Under the pieces are notes generated by a model. That model searched no databases. It was not told where the DNA came from and saw only the letters and a program-made list of their open reading frames with translations. DNA of 49,821 nucleotides, from positions 1 through 49,821 of the forward strand of contig PLUF01000086.1 in NCBI GenBank assembly GCA_003164815.1, given 5' to 3'. Within the stretch, counting starts at the first letter, position 1. Every line of letters begins with the position of its first letter. This document shows positions 31,511 through 39,154 of this stretch, one piece after another. Made by a program: the position numbers and the translations under genes. This DNA comes from Candidatus Gagatemarchaeum stordalenia. GTDB taxonomy: Archaea > Thermoproteota > Nitrososphaeria > Nitrososphaerales > Gagatemarchaeaceae.

Positions 31511-32854
31511 TTGCCCCCAGTGTCACGTAGGAACCCAGGCATACGCATCACGAGCTCTACGCGCTTCATCGGCAGGGCATGCGCAGTCCTCATCGTCCTC
31601 CTGGTCTTCTCGCTCACACTCGTCCCGCTGAGCTTTGGGCAAACGGTCGTCGCCACGGTCAACGTCGGCAGCTTCCCATATTCCGGGGCCTACGACTCTG
31701 TGAAGGGCGAGGTCTTCGTCACGAACTCAGGCTCGGGCTCTGTCTCCGTGATCTCGGACTCCACCAACACGGTCGTCGCCACCGTGAACGTCGGGAGCAC
31801 TCCCTACGGCGCGGCCTACGACTCTGCGAAGGGAGAGGTCTTCGTCGCAAACAACGGCGGGGGCTCTGTCTCCGTGATCTCGGACTCCACCAACACGGTC
31901 GTCGCCACCGTTTTCGTTGGAACCAACCCGTTTGGCGTCGCATACGACCCTGCAAAGGGAGAGGTCTTCGTCGCGAATGGTGGTTCGGGGTCGGTCTCAG
32001 TAATCTCCGACTCTAATAACACCGTCGTGGCTACTGTCACTGTCGGAGGCGGTCCCTTCGGCATAGCCTACGATTCCGGCAAAGGGGAGGTCTTCGCGGT
32101 GAACGATGGCGTCGGAACCGTCTCCGTGATCTCGGACTCCACCAACACGGTCGTCGCCACCGTTAACGTCGGGGTCGCACCGCGCTACGCCGCCTACGAC
32201 CCTGCGAAGGGAGAGGTCTTCGTGGCAAATGACGGTTCGAGCACCGTTTCTGTGATCTCGGATGCGACTAACACGGTCGTCGCCACGATAGGCGCCGGGC
32301 ACGTGGGAGTGGATCCCTATGGCGTTGCCTACGACTCTGGGACCGGCGACGTTTTTGTGGCTAACTATTTTTCAGGGCAGCACAATGTCTATCTGATCTC
32401 GGACTCGACTAACACGGTCGTCGATTCGGTGACCATGACCGCCGGGAGCTTTCCCTACGGGGTGGTCTACGACTCGGGCATGGCAGAGGTGTTCGTCGAG
32501 AATTTTGGCGCCGCCTCCGTCGCCGTGATATCCGACGGCTCTTCATCCTCGTCCACCTCTTCGTCTTCCTCCACGACCACCTCGACCACGACCACCACCT
32601 CGGCGTCACCTTCTGTCCCCGTCTGTCCGAGCACTTTCGGAGGGGTCCAGATGCCGGCAGGCGCAACGTTCACTGACGGCTCGGGCAACACCTGGACGGC
32701 GCCAAGCGGCAGCGATGGCCAGGGCGCAGTGTGGAGCAGCTACTTCTTCCCGGGTCCGGCGACCAGCATTCCCGCCCCGATGCAGCAGGGTTGGGCGGGG
32801 GATTACGGGACATACAGCGGACAGCAGGGTTGGGTAGTCACCTTCTACTGCTGA
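31511..32854 (+). CDS. Secreted seven-bladed YVTN beta-propeller with C-terminal CPST/GQQGW module
   Basis: 447 residues from TTG 31511. A signal segment (ACAVLIVLLVFSLTLVPLSFG) ends near residue 43. Seven consecutive units of 42-47 residues follow, each of the form VVATVNVGSxPYGxAYDxxKGEVFVANxGSGSVSVISDSTNT, enough to close a seven-bladed propeller. A Ser/Thr linker (about residues 345-368) then leads to a Cys-to-Cys module from residue 372 (CPSTFGGV ... GQQGWVVTFYC) that ends the protein. The same module is internal in the protein at 12249. A role in surface binding is inferred. It lies between NDK and aIF5B. Confidence 0.88.
   Translation: MPPVSRRNPGIRITSSTRFIGRACAVLIVLLVFSLTLVPLSFGQTVVATVNVGSFPYSGAYDSVKGEVFVTNSGSGSVSVISDSTNTVVATVNVGSTPYGAAYDSAKGEVFVANNGGGSVSVISDSTNTVVATVFVGTNPFGVAYDPAKGEVFVANGGSGSVSVISDSNNTVVATVTVGGGPFGIAYDSGKGEVFAVNDGVGTVSVISDSTNTVVATVNVGVAPRYAAYDPAKGEVFVANDGSSTVSVISDATNTVVATIGAGHVGVDPYGVAYDSGTGDVFVANYFSGQHNVYLISDSTNTVVDSVTMTAGSFPYGVVYDSGMAEVFVENFGAASVAVISDGSSSSSTSSSSSTTTSTTTTTSASPSVPVCPSTFGGVQMPAGATFTDGSGNTWTAPSGSDGQGAVWSSYFFPGPATSIPAPMQQGWAGDYGTYSGQQGWVVTFYC
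31646..32540 (+). repeat. Seven tandem ~126-bp repeats encoding propeller blades
   Basis: Near-identical tracts such as TCCGTGATCTCGGACTCCAC recur in blades 1, 2 and 5 in the same codon phase, while blades 6 and 7 are longer and more diverged. The DNA-level identity suggests recent duplication or gene conversion among blades. Confidence 0.85.
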
Positions 32855-32856
32855 CC

Positions 32857-33015
32857 TCATGGTCCGCGCATCTGCCTCTCCGTCGATGAGGGGCTCCTCC
32901 TCCTTTCCATAGTCTTGTGAACCTCCTTGACGTTGACCTTTCCAGAATTCTCCAGGACGCCCTTCACATCTCGGTCGAGTCGACGGAATCGAGTTGGTGC
33001 TGTGGATATCGACAC
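32857..33015 (-). CDS. Possible small protein, unrecognised
   Basis: A 52-residue frame from GTG 33015 (or a shorter start at GTG 32967) on the strand opposite to aIF5B. It is rich in Arg/Lys, with a core DVKGVLENSGKVNVKEVHKT and tail MERRRSPSSTERQMRG. I do not recognise it. The TATA-like element at 33019-33031 is near-symmetric and could also serve this strand, which better suits the shorter start. It may be a chance frame. The main support is its plausible amino-acid composition in an otherwise empty 210-bp spacer. Confidence 0.25.
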   Translation of the reverse strand: MSISTAPTRFRRLDRDVKGVLENSGKVNVKEVHKTMERRRSPSSTERQMRGP

Positions 33016-33018
33016 GGC

Positions 33019-33031
33019 AAGTTATATTAGG
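33019..33031 (+). promoter_or_regulatory. TATA-like box of the aIF5B gene
   Basis: AAGTTATATTAGG ends 34 bp before the ATG at 33065. Confidence 0.5.
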
Positions 33032-33064
33032 CAGTAAGGAGCTCGCCAGTCAAGTTGCTTCTGC

Positions 33065-34858
33065 ATGTCCCTTCCCTCACAGACTCTAAGGCAGCCAGTC
33101 GTCGTCGTACTGGGTCATGTAGATTCCGGCAAAACGTCATTCTTGGATAAGATACGGGGCACCGCGGTCCAGGCGCGCGAGGCCGGAGGAATCACGCAAG
33201 AGATAGGGGCCAGTTTCTTTCCAATGGAGACGCTCACGGCGATCTGTGGCGCGCTCCTCGACAAGTCCGGCGCGCAGCTGAAGATACCGGGCCTCCTCGT
33301 CATCGACACCCCAGGGCACGAGATATTCTCCAACCTGCGGATGAGGGGCGGGTCAGCGGCGGACATCGCCATCCTGCTGGTCGACGTGCAGAAGGGGCTC
33401 GAGAACCAGACCATCGAGTCGATAGAGATCCTGAAGCAGCGGAAGGTCCCGTTCCTCGTCGCCCTCAACAAGATCGACATGATTCGCGGGTGGAGGAAGG
33501 ACACCACCGGAGCCCTGGCGAGCGCGCTGAAGCAGCAGCCCCCCGAGTGGAATGACGAGCTCGAGGAGAGGCTCTACAACGTGGTCGGCGCGCTCTCGAG
33601 GCAGGGCTTCAACTCCGACGCCTTCTACCGGGTCAAGGACTTCCGGAAGCAGGTCTCGATCGTCCCCATCTCCGCGAGGTACGGGGTGGGCATGCCCGAG
33701 ATAATGGCCGTCCTGATCGGGCTGGCGCAGCAGTTCCTGAGCGAGAAGCTGGTCACCATCGACGAGAACGGGAGGGCGAGGGGGATCATCCTAGAGCTCC
33801 AGGAGGAGATGGGGATAGGGGAGACAGCCAACATCATACTGACCGAGGGGAAGCTCTCGGTGGGCGATCGCCTGGTCCTCGTAAGGAAGGACGGCGCGAT
33901 CGAGTCGAGGGTCAAGGCGCTCTTCATGCCGAAGCCGCTCGACGAGATGCGGGACCCCCGCGACAAGTTCACGCCCGTCCAGGAAGTCTACTCGGCCGCA
34001 GGGGTGAAGCTCGTCTCTCCCGACCTAGCTGGCGTCATACCGGGGACGTCCGTGATATCCTTCAGGACTGAGGAGGAGTTCGAGGCGATAAAGGGCGAAG
34101 CTGAGAAGGATCTTACGGCACTTGTCACAAAGACGGACATCGACGGGGTCGTCGTAAAGGCGGGCAACATCGGCGGCCTCGAGGCCCTGCTGAGGATGCT
34201 CGGCCAGAGGGAGATACCCGTCAGGTCTGCGGACATCGGCGACATCTCGAGGAACGACATAGTCGAGGCCGAGGCCGTCGCCGAGCACGACCCGTATCTT
34301 GGGGCCATCATCGGCTTCGACGTCAAGGTTCTGCAGGACGCCAAGGAGAGCGCCAAGGCAGCCGAGATCATCACCTCCGAGGTGATCTACGATGCGGTGG
34401 AGGGGTATGTACAGTGGGCCGCCAAGAAGCGTGAGGAGGACCAGCGGAACGCCCTCCAGACTGTGACAGGACCAGCAAAGATCAAAGCCCTCCCAGGATC
34501 GTTCTTCAGGAGGAACGACCCAGCCGTCTTCGGCGTGGAGGTCACCGCCGGGAAGCTCAAGCCCAAGGTAAGGCTGATGGACGCGAGCGGCGTGGAGCTC
34601 GGGACGGTGGAGCAGATCCAGGAGAACGGGAAGCCCGTCCAGGCGGCGACGAAGGGGATGCAGGTGGCCATCTCGGTCCGCGGCCCGACCCTCGGCCGCC
34701 AGATCAAGGAGAACGACGACATCTTCACTTTCCCGACGTCCCAGGACGTGAAGCTCCTCAGGGGGAAGCTCGCTGCGACGCTCACGCCCGACGACGAGGC
34801 CGTCCTCGAGGAGATCGTCACAATCCGGTCCGCAAAGGACATGATGTACGGCTTCTGA
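33065..34858 (+). CDS. infB: Translation initiation factor aIF5B (IF-2)
   Basis: 597 residues, normal archaeal length, with no intein. It promotes ribosomal subunit joining and is a GTPase. Motifs: G1 GHVDSGKTSFLDKIRGT, G3 VIDTPGHEIFSNLR, G4 ALNKIDMIRG, then barrel domain II, the domain III Rossmann-like region (KAGNIGGLEALLRML) and C-terminal domain IV. Switch I has the QEIGASF segment typical of archaeal IF5B. Confidence 0.96.
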   Translation: MSLPSQTLRQPVVVVLGHVDSGKTSFLDKIRGTAVQAREAGGITQEIGASFFPMETLTAICGALLDKSGAQLKIPGLLVIDTPGHEIFSNLRMRGGSAADIAILLVDVQKGLENQTIESIEILKQRKVPFLVALNKIDMIRGWRKDTTGALASALKQQPPEWNDELEERLYNVVGALSRQGFNSDAFYRVKDFRKQVSIVPISARYGVGMPEIMAVLIGLAQQFLSEKLVTIDENGRARGIILELQEEMGIGETANIILTEGKLSVGDRLVLVRKDGAIESRVKALFMPKPLDEMRDPRDKFTPVQEVYSAAGVKLVSPDLAGVIPGTSVISFRTEEEFEAIKGEAEKDLTALVTKTDIDGVVVKAGNIGGLEALLRMLGQREIPVRSADIGDISRNDIVEAEAVAEHDPYLGAIIGFDVKVLQDAKESAKAAEIITSEVIYDAVEGYVQWAAKKREEDQRNALQTVTGPAKIKALPGSFFRRNDPAVFGVEVTAGKLKPKVRLMDASGVELGTVEQIQENGKPVQAATKGMQVAISVRGPTLGRQIKENDDIFTFPTSQDVKLLRGKLAATLTPDDEAVLEEIVTIRSAKDMMYGF

Positions 34859-34885
34859 CCGCTGGCCAGTTCACGGGCACCAATT

Positions 34886-34896
34886 CTTTTAATAAC
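34886..34896 (+). promoter_or_regulatory. TATA-like box of the S6e gene
   Basis: CTTTTAATAAC lies 24-34 bp before the ATG at 34920, fitting a leaderless transcript. Confidence 0.5.
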
Positions 34897-34919
34897 GCTG
34901 ACCGAAAGGCTCCCGAAAG

Positions 34920-35261
34920 ATGGCTTCATTCAAGATCGTCATCTCAGATTCCAAGACAGGCAAGTCCGAGGTAATGGAAGCCAAGGACTCACAGGCCCAG
35001 ATCTTCATGGGCCGCAAGATCGGAGAGGTCATCGATTTGAGCGTGATTGGCCAGAACTACAAGGTCAAGCTTACGGGCGGTTCCGACAGGGCAGGTTTCC
35101 CTATGAGGGGAGACGTGATGGGGAGCGGCAAGAGGCACGTCCTGATGACCGAGGGCATCGGGTTCAGGCATTCAGTACAGGGCGAGAAGCGCAGGAAGCT
35201 GGTCAGGGGAGGCACCGTGACAGAAGAAGTCTACCAGCTCAACGTCGTCCGGTCAGAGTAA
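34920..35261 (+). CDS. rps6e: Small ribosomal subunit protein eS6
   Basis: 113 residues. Archaeal S6e is the short version without the eukaryotic phosphorylated tail. Signatures: FKIVISDSKTGKS, FMGRKIGEVID, LTGGSDRAGFPMRGDVMG and GEKRRKLVRGGTVTEEVYQLN. Its place between aIF5B and aIF2-gamma is the conserved archaeal order. Confidence 0.95.
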   Translation: MASFKIVISDSKTGKSEVMEAKDSQAQIFMGRKIGEVIDLSVIGQNYKVKLTGGSDRAGFPMRGDVMGSGKRHVLMTEGIGFRHSVQGEKRRKLVRGGTVTEEVYQLNVVRSE

Positions 35262-35276
35262 TCCGCGCGTACTCAG

Positions 35277-35290
35277 CATCTTTATCTATC
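35277..35290 (+). promoter_or_regulatory. TATA-like box of the aIF2-gamma gene
   Basis: CATCTTTATCTATC lies 32-45 bp before the ATG at 35322. Confidence 0.4.
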
Positions 35291-35321
35291 CCCGGAAATC
35301 CGAACTTTCTCATCATCCCTC

Positions 35322-36575
35322 ATGGCCCAGACTATGTCCACGGTTCCGACGATGCGCATCCCCAAGCAGCCTGAGTGCAACATAGGCACCAGCGGGCACG
35401 TGGACCATGGCAAGACGAGCCTCGTCGCGTCGATCACCGGGGTCTGGGCGAGCGCCCACAGCGAGGAGCTCAAGAGGGGAATCACGATTAAGGTTGGCTA
35501 CGCCGACGCAGCGTTCTACAAGTGTTCACACACTCCGCCGCCAGAAGCCTATTCGACATCCCCGACGTGCCCTGTCTGCGGCCAGGAAACGCAGCTTCTC
35601 CGTACTGTGAGTTTCGTGGACGCGCCCGGCCACGAGAGCTTGATGACGAACATGCTCGCGGGCGCGGCGCTTATGGACGGAGCTATACTCGTCATCGCGG
35701 CGAACGAGCCGGTCCCGATGCCCCAGACGAGGGAGCACATGCTGGCCCTCCAGATGCTGGGGATGAAGAAGATGGTCATCGTCCAGAACAAGATCGACAG
35801 GGTCGACTCGGAGGGCGCGAAGAAGAACCACGACGCGATAAAGAGCTTCCTCTCGAGCACGATTGCAGCCGATGCCCCGATCATCCCGATCTCCGCCCAG
35901 CACGGCATAAACATCGACGCGCTCATTGAGGCGCTGGAGGTCTACATCCCTACCCCGCAGCGGGACCCTGCTGCCACCCCCCAGATGCTGGCCCTGAGGA
36001 GCTTCGACGTCAACAAGCCGGGGGCAGAGGTCCCCTCGCTGGTCGGTGGCGTCCTCGGAGGGAGCCTCGTCAGGGGCGAGCTCAGCGTCGGCGACGAGAT
36101 CGAGATATCGCCGGGACTCCCAGATGAGAGGGGGAAGTACGCGTCCCTCCTCACGAAGATCGCCAGCCTCGGGACGGGCGCGGGTATGGCCGAGAAGGTC
36201 GGCCCGGGCGGCCTGATATCGCTGGGGACCTACCTCGACCCGGCGCTGACCAAGGGCGACCTCATGGTTGGATCGCTGGTCGGGAGGCCAGGGACGCTTC
36301 CTCCGCCAAGGACCAAGCTCTCGGTCGACCTCCAGCTCTTCGACCAGGCGGTAGGTTCGGTCGAGCTGCTCAAGGTGGAGAAGGTGAGGATGGGAGAGTC
36401 CCTGAGGCTCAACATCGGGACTGCGGCTACCCTGGGGTCCGTGACCTCGGTCAGGGAGTCCGTCGCGGAGCTGGACATCCGCAAGCCCGTCGTCGCAGAG
36501 CCCGGCGCGCGCGTCGCGATTAGCAGGAGGATAGCGGAGCGTTGGCGGTTGATCGGGTCGGGCCTGGTAAAGTAA
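35322..36575 (+). CDS. eif2g: Translation initiation factor aIF2 subunit gamma
   Basis: 417 residues. It is the GTPase that delivers initiator Met-tRNA to the small subunit. Motifs: G1 GTSGHVDHGKTSLVAS, switch I ELKRGITIKVGYADA, a zinc knuckle formed by CSHT and CPVCG segments, G3 VDAPGHESLMTNML, G4 VQNKIDRVD, then two beta-barrel domains. The 3' end overlaps the PIN gene start by 34 bp. Confidence 0.96.
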   Translation: MAQTMSTVPTMRIPKQPECNIGTSGHVDHGKTSLVASITGVWASAHSEELKRGITIKVGYADAAFYKCSHTPPPEAYSTSPTCPVCGQETQLLRTVSFVDAPGHESLMTNMLAGAALMDGAILVIAANEPVPMPQTREHMLALQMLGMKKMVIVQNKIDRVDSEGAKKNHDAIKSFLSSTIAADAPIIPISAQHGINIDALIEALEVYIPTPQRDPAATPQMLALRSFDVNKPGAEVPSLVGGVLGGSLVRGELSVGDEIEISPGLPDERGKYASLLTKIASLGTGAGMAEKVGPGGLISLGTYLDPALTKGDLMVGSLVGRPGTLPPPRTKLSVDLQLFDQAVGSVELLKVEKVRMGESLRLNIGTAATLGSVTSVRESVAELDIRKPVVAEPGARVAISRRIAERWRLIGSGLVK

Positions 36576-36961
36576 GGCGCCCCAGAAAGGTCCTCTTCGA
36601 CAGCAGCTTCCTAATCGCTGTCATGGAACACCCCACGCCTTGGCAAGGGGACATACTGGAGAACGTCGGGGGGTTCGAGGGCATCGTCCTGCAGCCTGTC
36701 TACGCCGAGCTCCGGAGGCTCGCGGACAGGAAGGGGAGGCAGTCGAGGTTCGCAAAGCTTGCGTTGGGCCTCGTCGAGAGCGACGCGGTCCGGCTGGAGC
36801 CGTCTGAGGGGACCCGGGCCGACGAGGAGCTGGTCTCCCACGCCCTGCGGGACGGCGCCGTCGTGGCGACGATCGACGGCGGGTTGATCCGGCAACTGAG
36901 GGCCTCGCACGTGGAGGTGCTCTCCCTCAGGTCCGGAAGGGTCGAAAAGCGGCTGAACTAG
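36542..36961 (+). CDS. PIN-domain protein, Fcf1/Utp23-like
   Basis: 139 residues from TTG 36542, inside the end of aIF2-gamma. Acidic PIN residues are present: VLFDSSFLIAVME, PVYAELRRLADR, ADEELVSHAL and AVVATIDGGLIRQLR. Eukaryotic Fcf1 acts in 18S rRNA processing. Archaeal homologues beside aIF2-gamma and Rpo7 are thought to process rRNA or act as ribonucleases. No antitoxin-like partner is adjacent, which argues for a housekeeping role and against VapC. Confidence 0.82.
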   Translation: MAVDRVGPGKVRRPRKVLFDSSFLIAVMEHPTPWQGDILENVGGFEGIVLQPVYAELRRLADRKGRQSRFAKLALGLVESDAVRLEPSEGTRADEELVSHALRDGAVVATIDGGLIRQLRASHVEVLSLRSGRVEKRLN

Positions 36962-36972
36962 ACTCTTGCCAA

Positions 36973-36985
36973 AATTTTATATTGG
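36973..36985 (+). promoter_or_regulatory. TATA-like box of the Rpo7-Spt4-DPCK operon
   Basis: AATTTTATATTGG ends 37 bp before the ATG at 37022. Confidence 0.5.
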
Positions 36986-37021
36986 GGATGCCGAGGGGTC
37001 AAGGGTTCCTCTGGTTTAGAT

Positions 37022-37603
37022 ATGTTTCAACTTGTAGAGCTAGACGATGTAGTGCGGGTTCCCCCTAATCGTTTCGGCTCCTCTCTTGAGAATGTCGCCC
37101 TCGAGCTCTTGAAGCTAAAGTACGAGAGCACGATCAATCCGGACTATGGGTACCTGGTGCTGGTTACAAACGTCAAGGTCGACAAGATAGGTAAAATCAT
37201 ACCAGGCGACGGCGCGACCTACCACAAGGTCAAGTTCGAAGTCTTCGCGTTCTTCCCTCTCAAACAGGAGATAATCGAGGGAGAGGTCGTGGAGATCACG
37301 GACTTCGGGGCTTTCGTGAGGATAGGCCCCACGGACGCGCTCCTCCACCTCAGCCAGATAATGGACGACTACCTCACCAGCGACGTGAAGTCGGGCGTAA
37401 TCACCGCATCGCAGTCCAAGAGGACCCTCAAGGTAGGCAGCAAGGTCAGGGTCAGGATCACCGCTGTCTCGCTCGGTCACGGGATCTCGATGGGCAAGAT
37501 TGGCGTGACCTGCAGGCAGCCCTTCCTCGGCGCGCTCGAGTGGATCGACGACGAGGTCGCAAAGGCGGCGAAGACGGCCAAGGCCGAGGCCCGGGCATCC
37601 TAG
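37022..37603 (+). CDS. rpoE1: DNA-directed RNA polymerase subunit Rpo7 (subunit E')
   Basis: 193 residues. Rpo7 forms the stalk with Rpo4. The N-terminal tip domain (FQLVELDDVVRVPPNRFG) and a C-terminal S1/OB RNA-binding domain (EGEVVEITDFGAFVRIGPTDALLHLSQI) are both complete. It is followed after 12 bp by Spt4, the conserved archaeal pair. Confidence 0.95.
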   Translation: MFQLVELDDVVRVPPNRFGSSLENVALELLKLKYESTINPDYGYLVLVTNVKVDKIGKIIPGDGATYHKVKFEVFAFFPLKQEIIEGEVVEITDFGAFVRIGPTDALLHLSQIMDDYLTSDVKSGVITASQSKRTLKVGSKVRVRITAVSLGHGISMGKIGVTCRQPFLGALEWIDDEVAKAAKTAKAEARAS

Positions 37604-37615
37604 AAGTGATCATGG

Positions 37616-37801
37616 ATGAAGGAACTCGCCTGCAGAAAGTGCCACATGCTGACCAACGAAAAGAAGTGCCCGAACGACGGGTCTAACGAGCTGAGCGACG
37701 AGTGGTCGGGCCTGATAATCGTCCTCGACCCGAAGAACTCGAAGGTCGCGCAGACCCTGGCGATAAAGACCCCCGGAAGGTACGCGCTCAAGGTAAGTTG
37801 A
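37616..37801 (+). CDS. spt4: Transcription elongation factor Spt4 (RpoE'')
   Basis: 61 residues. It pairs with Spt5 to close the clamp over DNA and raise processivity. Family features: ACRKCHMLT, then SDEWSGLIIVLDPKNSKVAQTL and TPGRYALKV. Archaeal Spt4 normally has four zinc-binding Cys (CxxC ... CPxC). Here the second pair reads KKCPNDGSNEL, so the fourth Cys is replaced by Asp. Its last bases overlap the TTG start of the kinase gene as TTGA. Confidence 0.92.
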   Translation: MKELACRKCHMLTNEKKCPNDGSNELSDEWSGLIIVLDPKNSKVAQTLAIKTPGRYALKVS

Positions 37802-38319
37802 CAGGATCCCCTAAGCGTTACGTCGTCACCCCCGCGCTAAGAAGAAAGCTCAAGAAACCTGTCGGCACTCTCTACAGGGCGAACCAGCTCAAGACGCCCC
37901 CTTTCCTTATGACCCTTAGCACCTCTCCCTTCGTGATCTCTGTCGGGGACCGCGTGACCGAGACCCTGCATGCGCTGGGACGGACACCCGACGTCCAGGT
38001 CGTGGACGAGGTAGAGAGGAGGGTGAAGCGACCGCCGCCTGAAGTGCCCTACGTCCGCCTGGTCAGAGCATCGAACCCCGCCGGGTCGATCACCGCCGAG
38101 GCCATCGAGGCTGTGAGGAACGCACTGGGGGGCGAGAAGCCGGCGAGGGTCCTGATTGAAGGTGAAGAGGATCTCCTTGCCATCCCAGCGATCGAAGCGG
38201 CTCCCCCCGGCGCGTCGCTCTACTATGGGCAGCCGGGTGAGGGAGTCGTCATGGTCCTAGTCGACGAAAGGGCAAGGTCATCGGCCAAGGCCATAATCGC
38301 CGCCATGAAGCCGGAGTAA
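37798..38319 (+). CDS. GTP-dependent dephospho-CoA kinase (DUF359 family)
   Basis: 173 residues from TTG 37798, the start overlapping the Spt4 stop. The family catalyses the last step of coenzyme A synthesis in archaea, using GTP. Conserved stretches: FVISVGDRVTETLHALGRTPDVQVVD, VRASNPAGSITAEAIEAV, VLIEGEEDLLAIPAIEAAP and LYYGQPGEGVVMV. The reading frame is open to 37702, but that part overlaps Spt4 and has no family similarity. Confidence 0.9.
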   Translation: MTGSPKRYVVTPALRRKLKKPVGTLYRANQLKTPPFLMTLSTSPFVISVGDRVTETLHALGRTPDVQVVDEVERRVKRPPPEVPYVRLVRASNPAGSITAEAIEAVRNALGGEKPARVLIEGEEDLLAIPAIEAAPPGASLYYGQPGEGVVMVLVDERARSSAKAIIAAMKPE

Positions 38320-38336
38320 CGTGCCGCAAATCGAAG

Positions 38337-38361
38337 CCGCAGAGGATTGGAAATCCTGCGG
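38337..38361. terminator. Strong hairpin between convergent DPCK and MarR genes
   Basis: CCGC-(AG)-AGGATT, loop GGA, AATCCT-GCGG: a 10-bp stem with a 2-nt bulge, 17 bp after the DPCK stop. It is a plausible end signal. It superficially resembles a tRNA-Ser(GGA) anticodon arm, but the rest of a tRNA is absent. Confidence 0.45.
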
Positions 38362-38461
38362 AGGGGTCGAGTACCAGCGCGTCCAGCCGTCACCCGCGGT
38401 CCGCTGACTCGATAGGAACTCTTCAACTGTGAGGAATCTCTGCCTATGCAGTCTGCGATCT

Positions 38462-38935
38462 TCAAACGCGACCGTGGCGCGCCCGGCTACCCGTGTGAGA
38501 CATCTCCTCCTGAAGCTTCGCGAGGAGCCTGCCGAGCGTCTCCTGCTCTTCGGGTGTAAACTCTCGGAGCGCCTCCTGCACGAACTTTGCAGTCTTTCCG
38601 GAGACTCCCTCCTGGACCCTCTTTCCCTTGGCGGAGAGCGCAATGATAGTAGCCCTCCTGTCGTCGCTGCGAGCGTGCCTCAGGATCAGACCCTTTGATT
38701 CGAGCCTGTCCACTATCCCCGTGACGTTCGCCGCGGTAACCGACATCTTTTCGCTTATCGTCTTCATGGGAGTCGGTCCGTATTTCGCGACAACCCTCAG
38801 CGCTTGGAACTGGGGTTGCGTCAGTCCTTCGTTCAAGAGCATCTCGGTCATCTTGCGGAACATTATCTTGTAGGTCGCCACAATCGCGTTGTATGTCGCG
38901 CTCCGCTGATCGGCCAGGGCTGACTTCTCTGGCAT
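38462..38935 (-). CDS. MarR-family transcriptional regulator
   Basis: 157 residues. The winged-helix core: LTQPQFQALRVVAKYGPTPMKTISEKMSVTAANVTGIVDRLESKGLI, then a wing with RHARSDDRRATIIALSAKGKR, where DxRxxxIxLT is the MarR hallmark. It probably represses itself and the divergent MFS exporter until an inducer binds. The predicted TATA box (38961-38966) puts transcription start at the ATG, and three GTTAAT repeats surround it. Confidence 0.9.
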   Translation of the reverse strand: MPEKSALADQRSATYNAIVATYKIMFRKMTEMLLNEGLTQPQFQALRVVAKYGPTPMKTISEKMSVTAANVTGIVDRLESKGLILRHARSDDRRATIIALSAKGKRVQEGVSGKTAKFVQEALREFTPEEQETLGRLLAKLQEEMSHTGSRARHGRV

Positions 38936-38943
38936 GATCGCGT

Positions 38944-38973
38944 GTTAATTTAGTTAATGTATAAATAGTTAAT
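38944..38973 (-). promoter_or_regulatory. MarR promoter with three GTTAAT repeats (candidate operator)
   Basis: GTTAAT occurs at 38944, 38953 and 38968 (plus-strand phase), with TTTATA of the minus-strand promoter between copies two and three. Repeats flanking the TATA box suggest autoregulation. Confidence 0.5.
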
Positions 38974-39154
38974 GCCTTGAGCAGTTTGCGGGCGGTTTGA
39001 GCATTACGAGCGCATTCTCCAGCAGGGTATGCTCTACAAGGGCATTGGAGTTAGCACGTGCGCCCGCGGCCGCGACGGACTCGGGCGTTCCGAGATACGG
39101 GATCGAGCCAGCGGCCGGGCTCGACAAATGATGATTGCAAAGGATGTGACATGA

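Noticed and set aside
31646-32540. CRISPR array suggested by regular repeats
   Set aside because: The repeats are in phase with codons, about 126 bp long with no spacers, and encode propeller blades.
33065-36575. Inteins in the aIF5B or aIF2-gamma genes
   Set aside because: Both proteins have normal length and uninterrupted GTPase motifs.
36542-36961. Second VapC toxin
   Set aside because: There is no antitoxin partner, and it overlaps aIF2-gamma in a conserved archaeal housekeeping context with Rpo7 and Spt4, so an Fcf1-like role fits better.
38321-38420. Sequence with a tRNA-Ser(GGA)-like anticodon arm
   Set aside because: The loop TTGGAAA looks right, but there is no matching acceptor stem, D arm or T arm on either strand, and the stem pairs better as a long simple hairpin.
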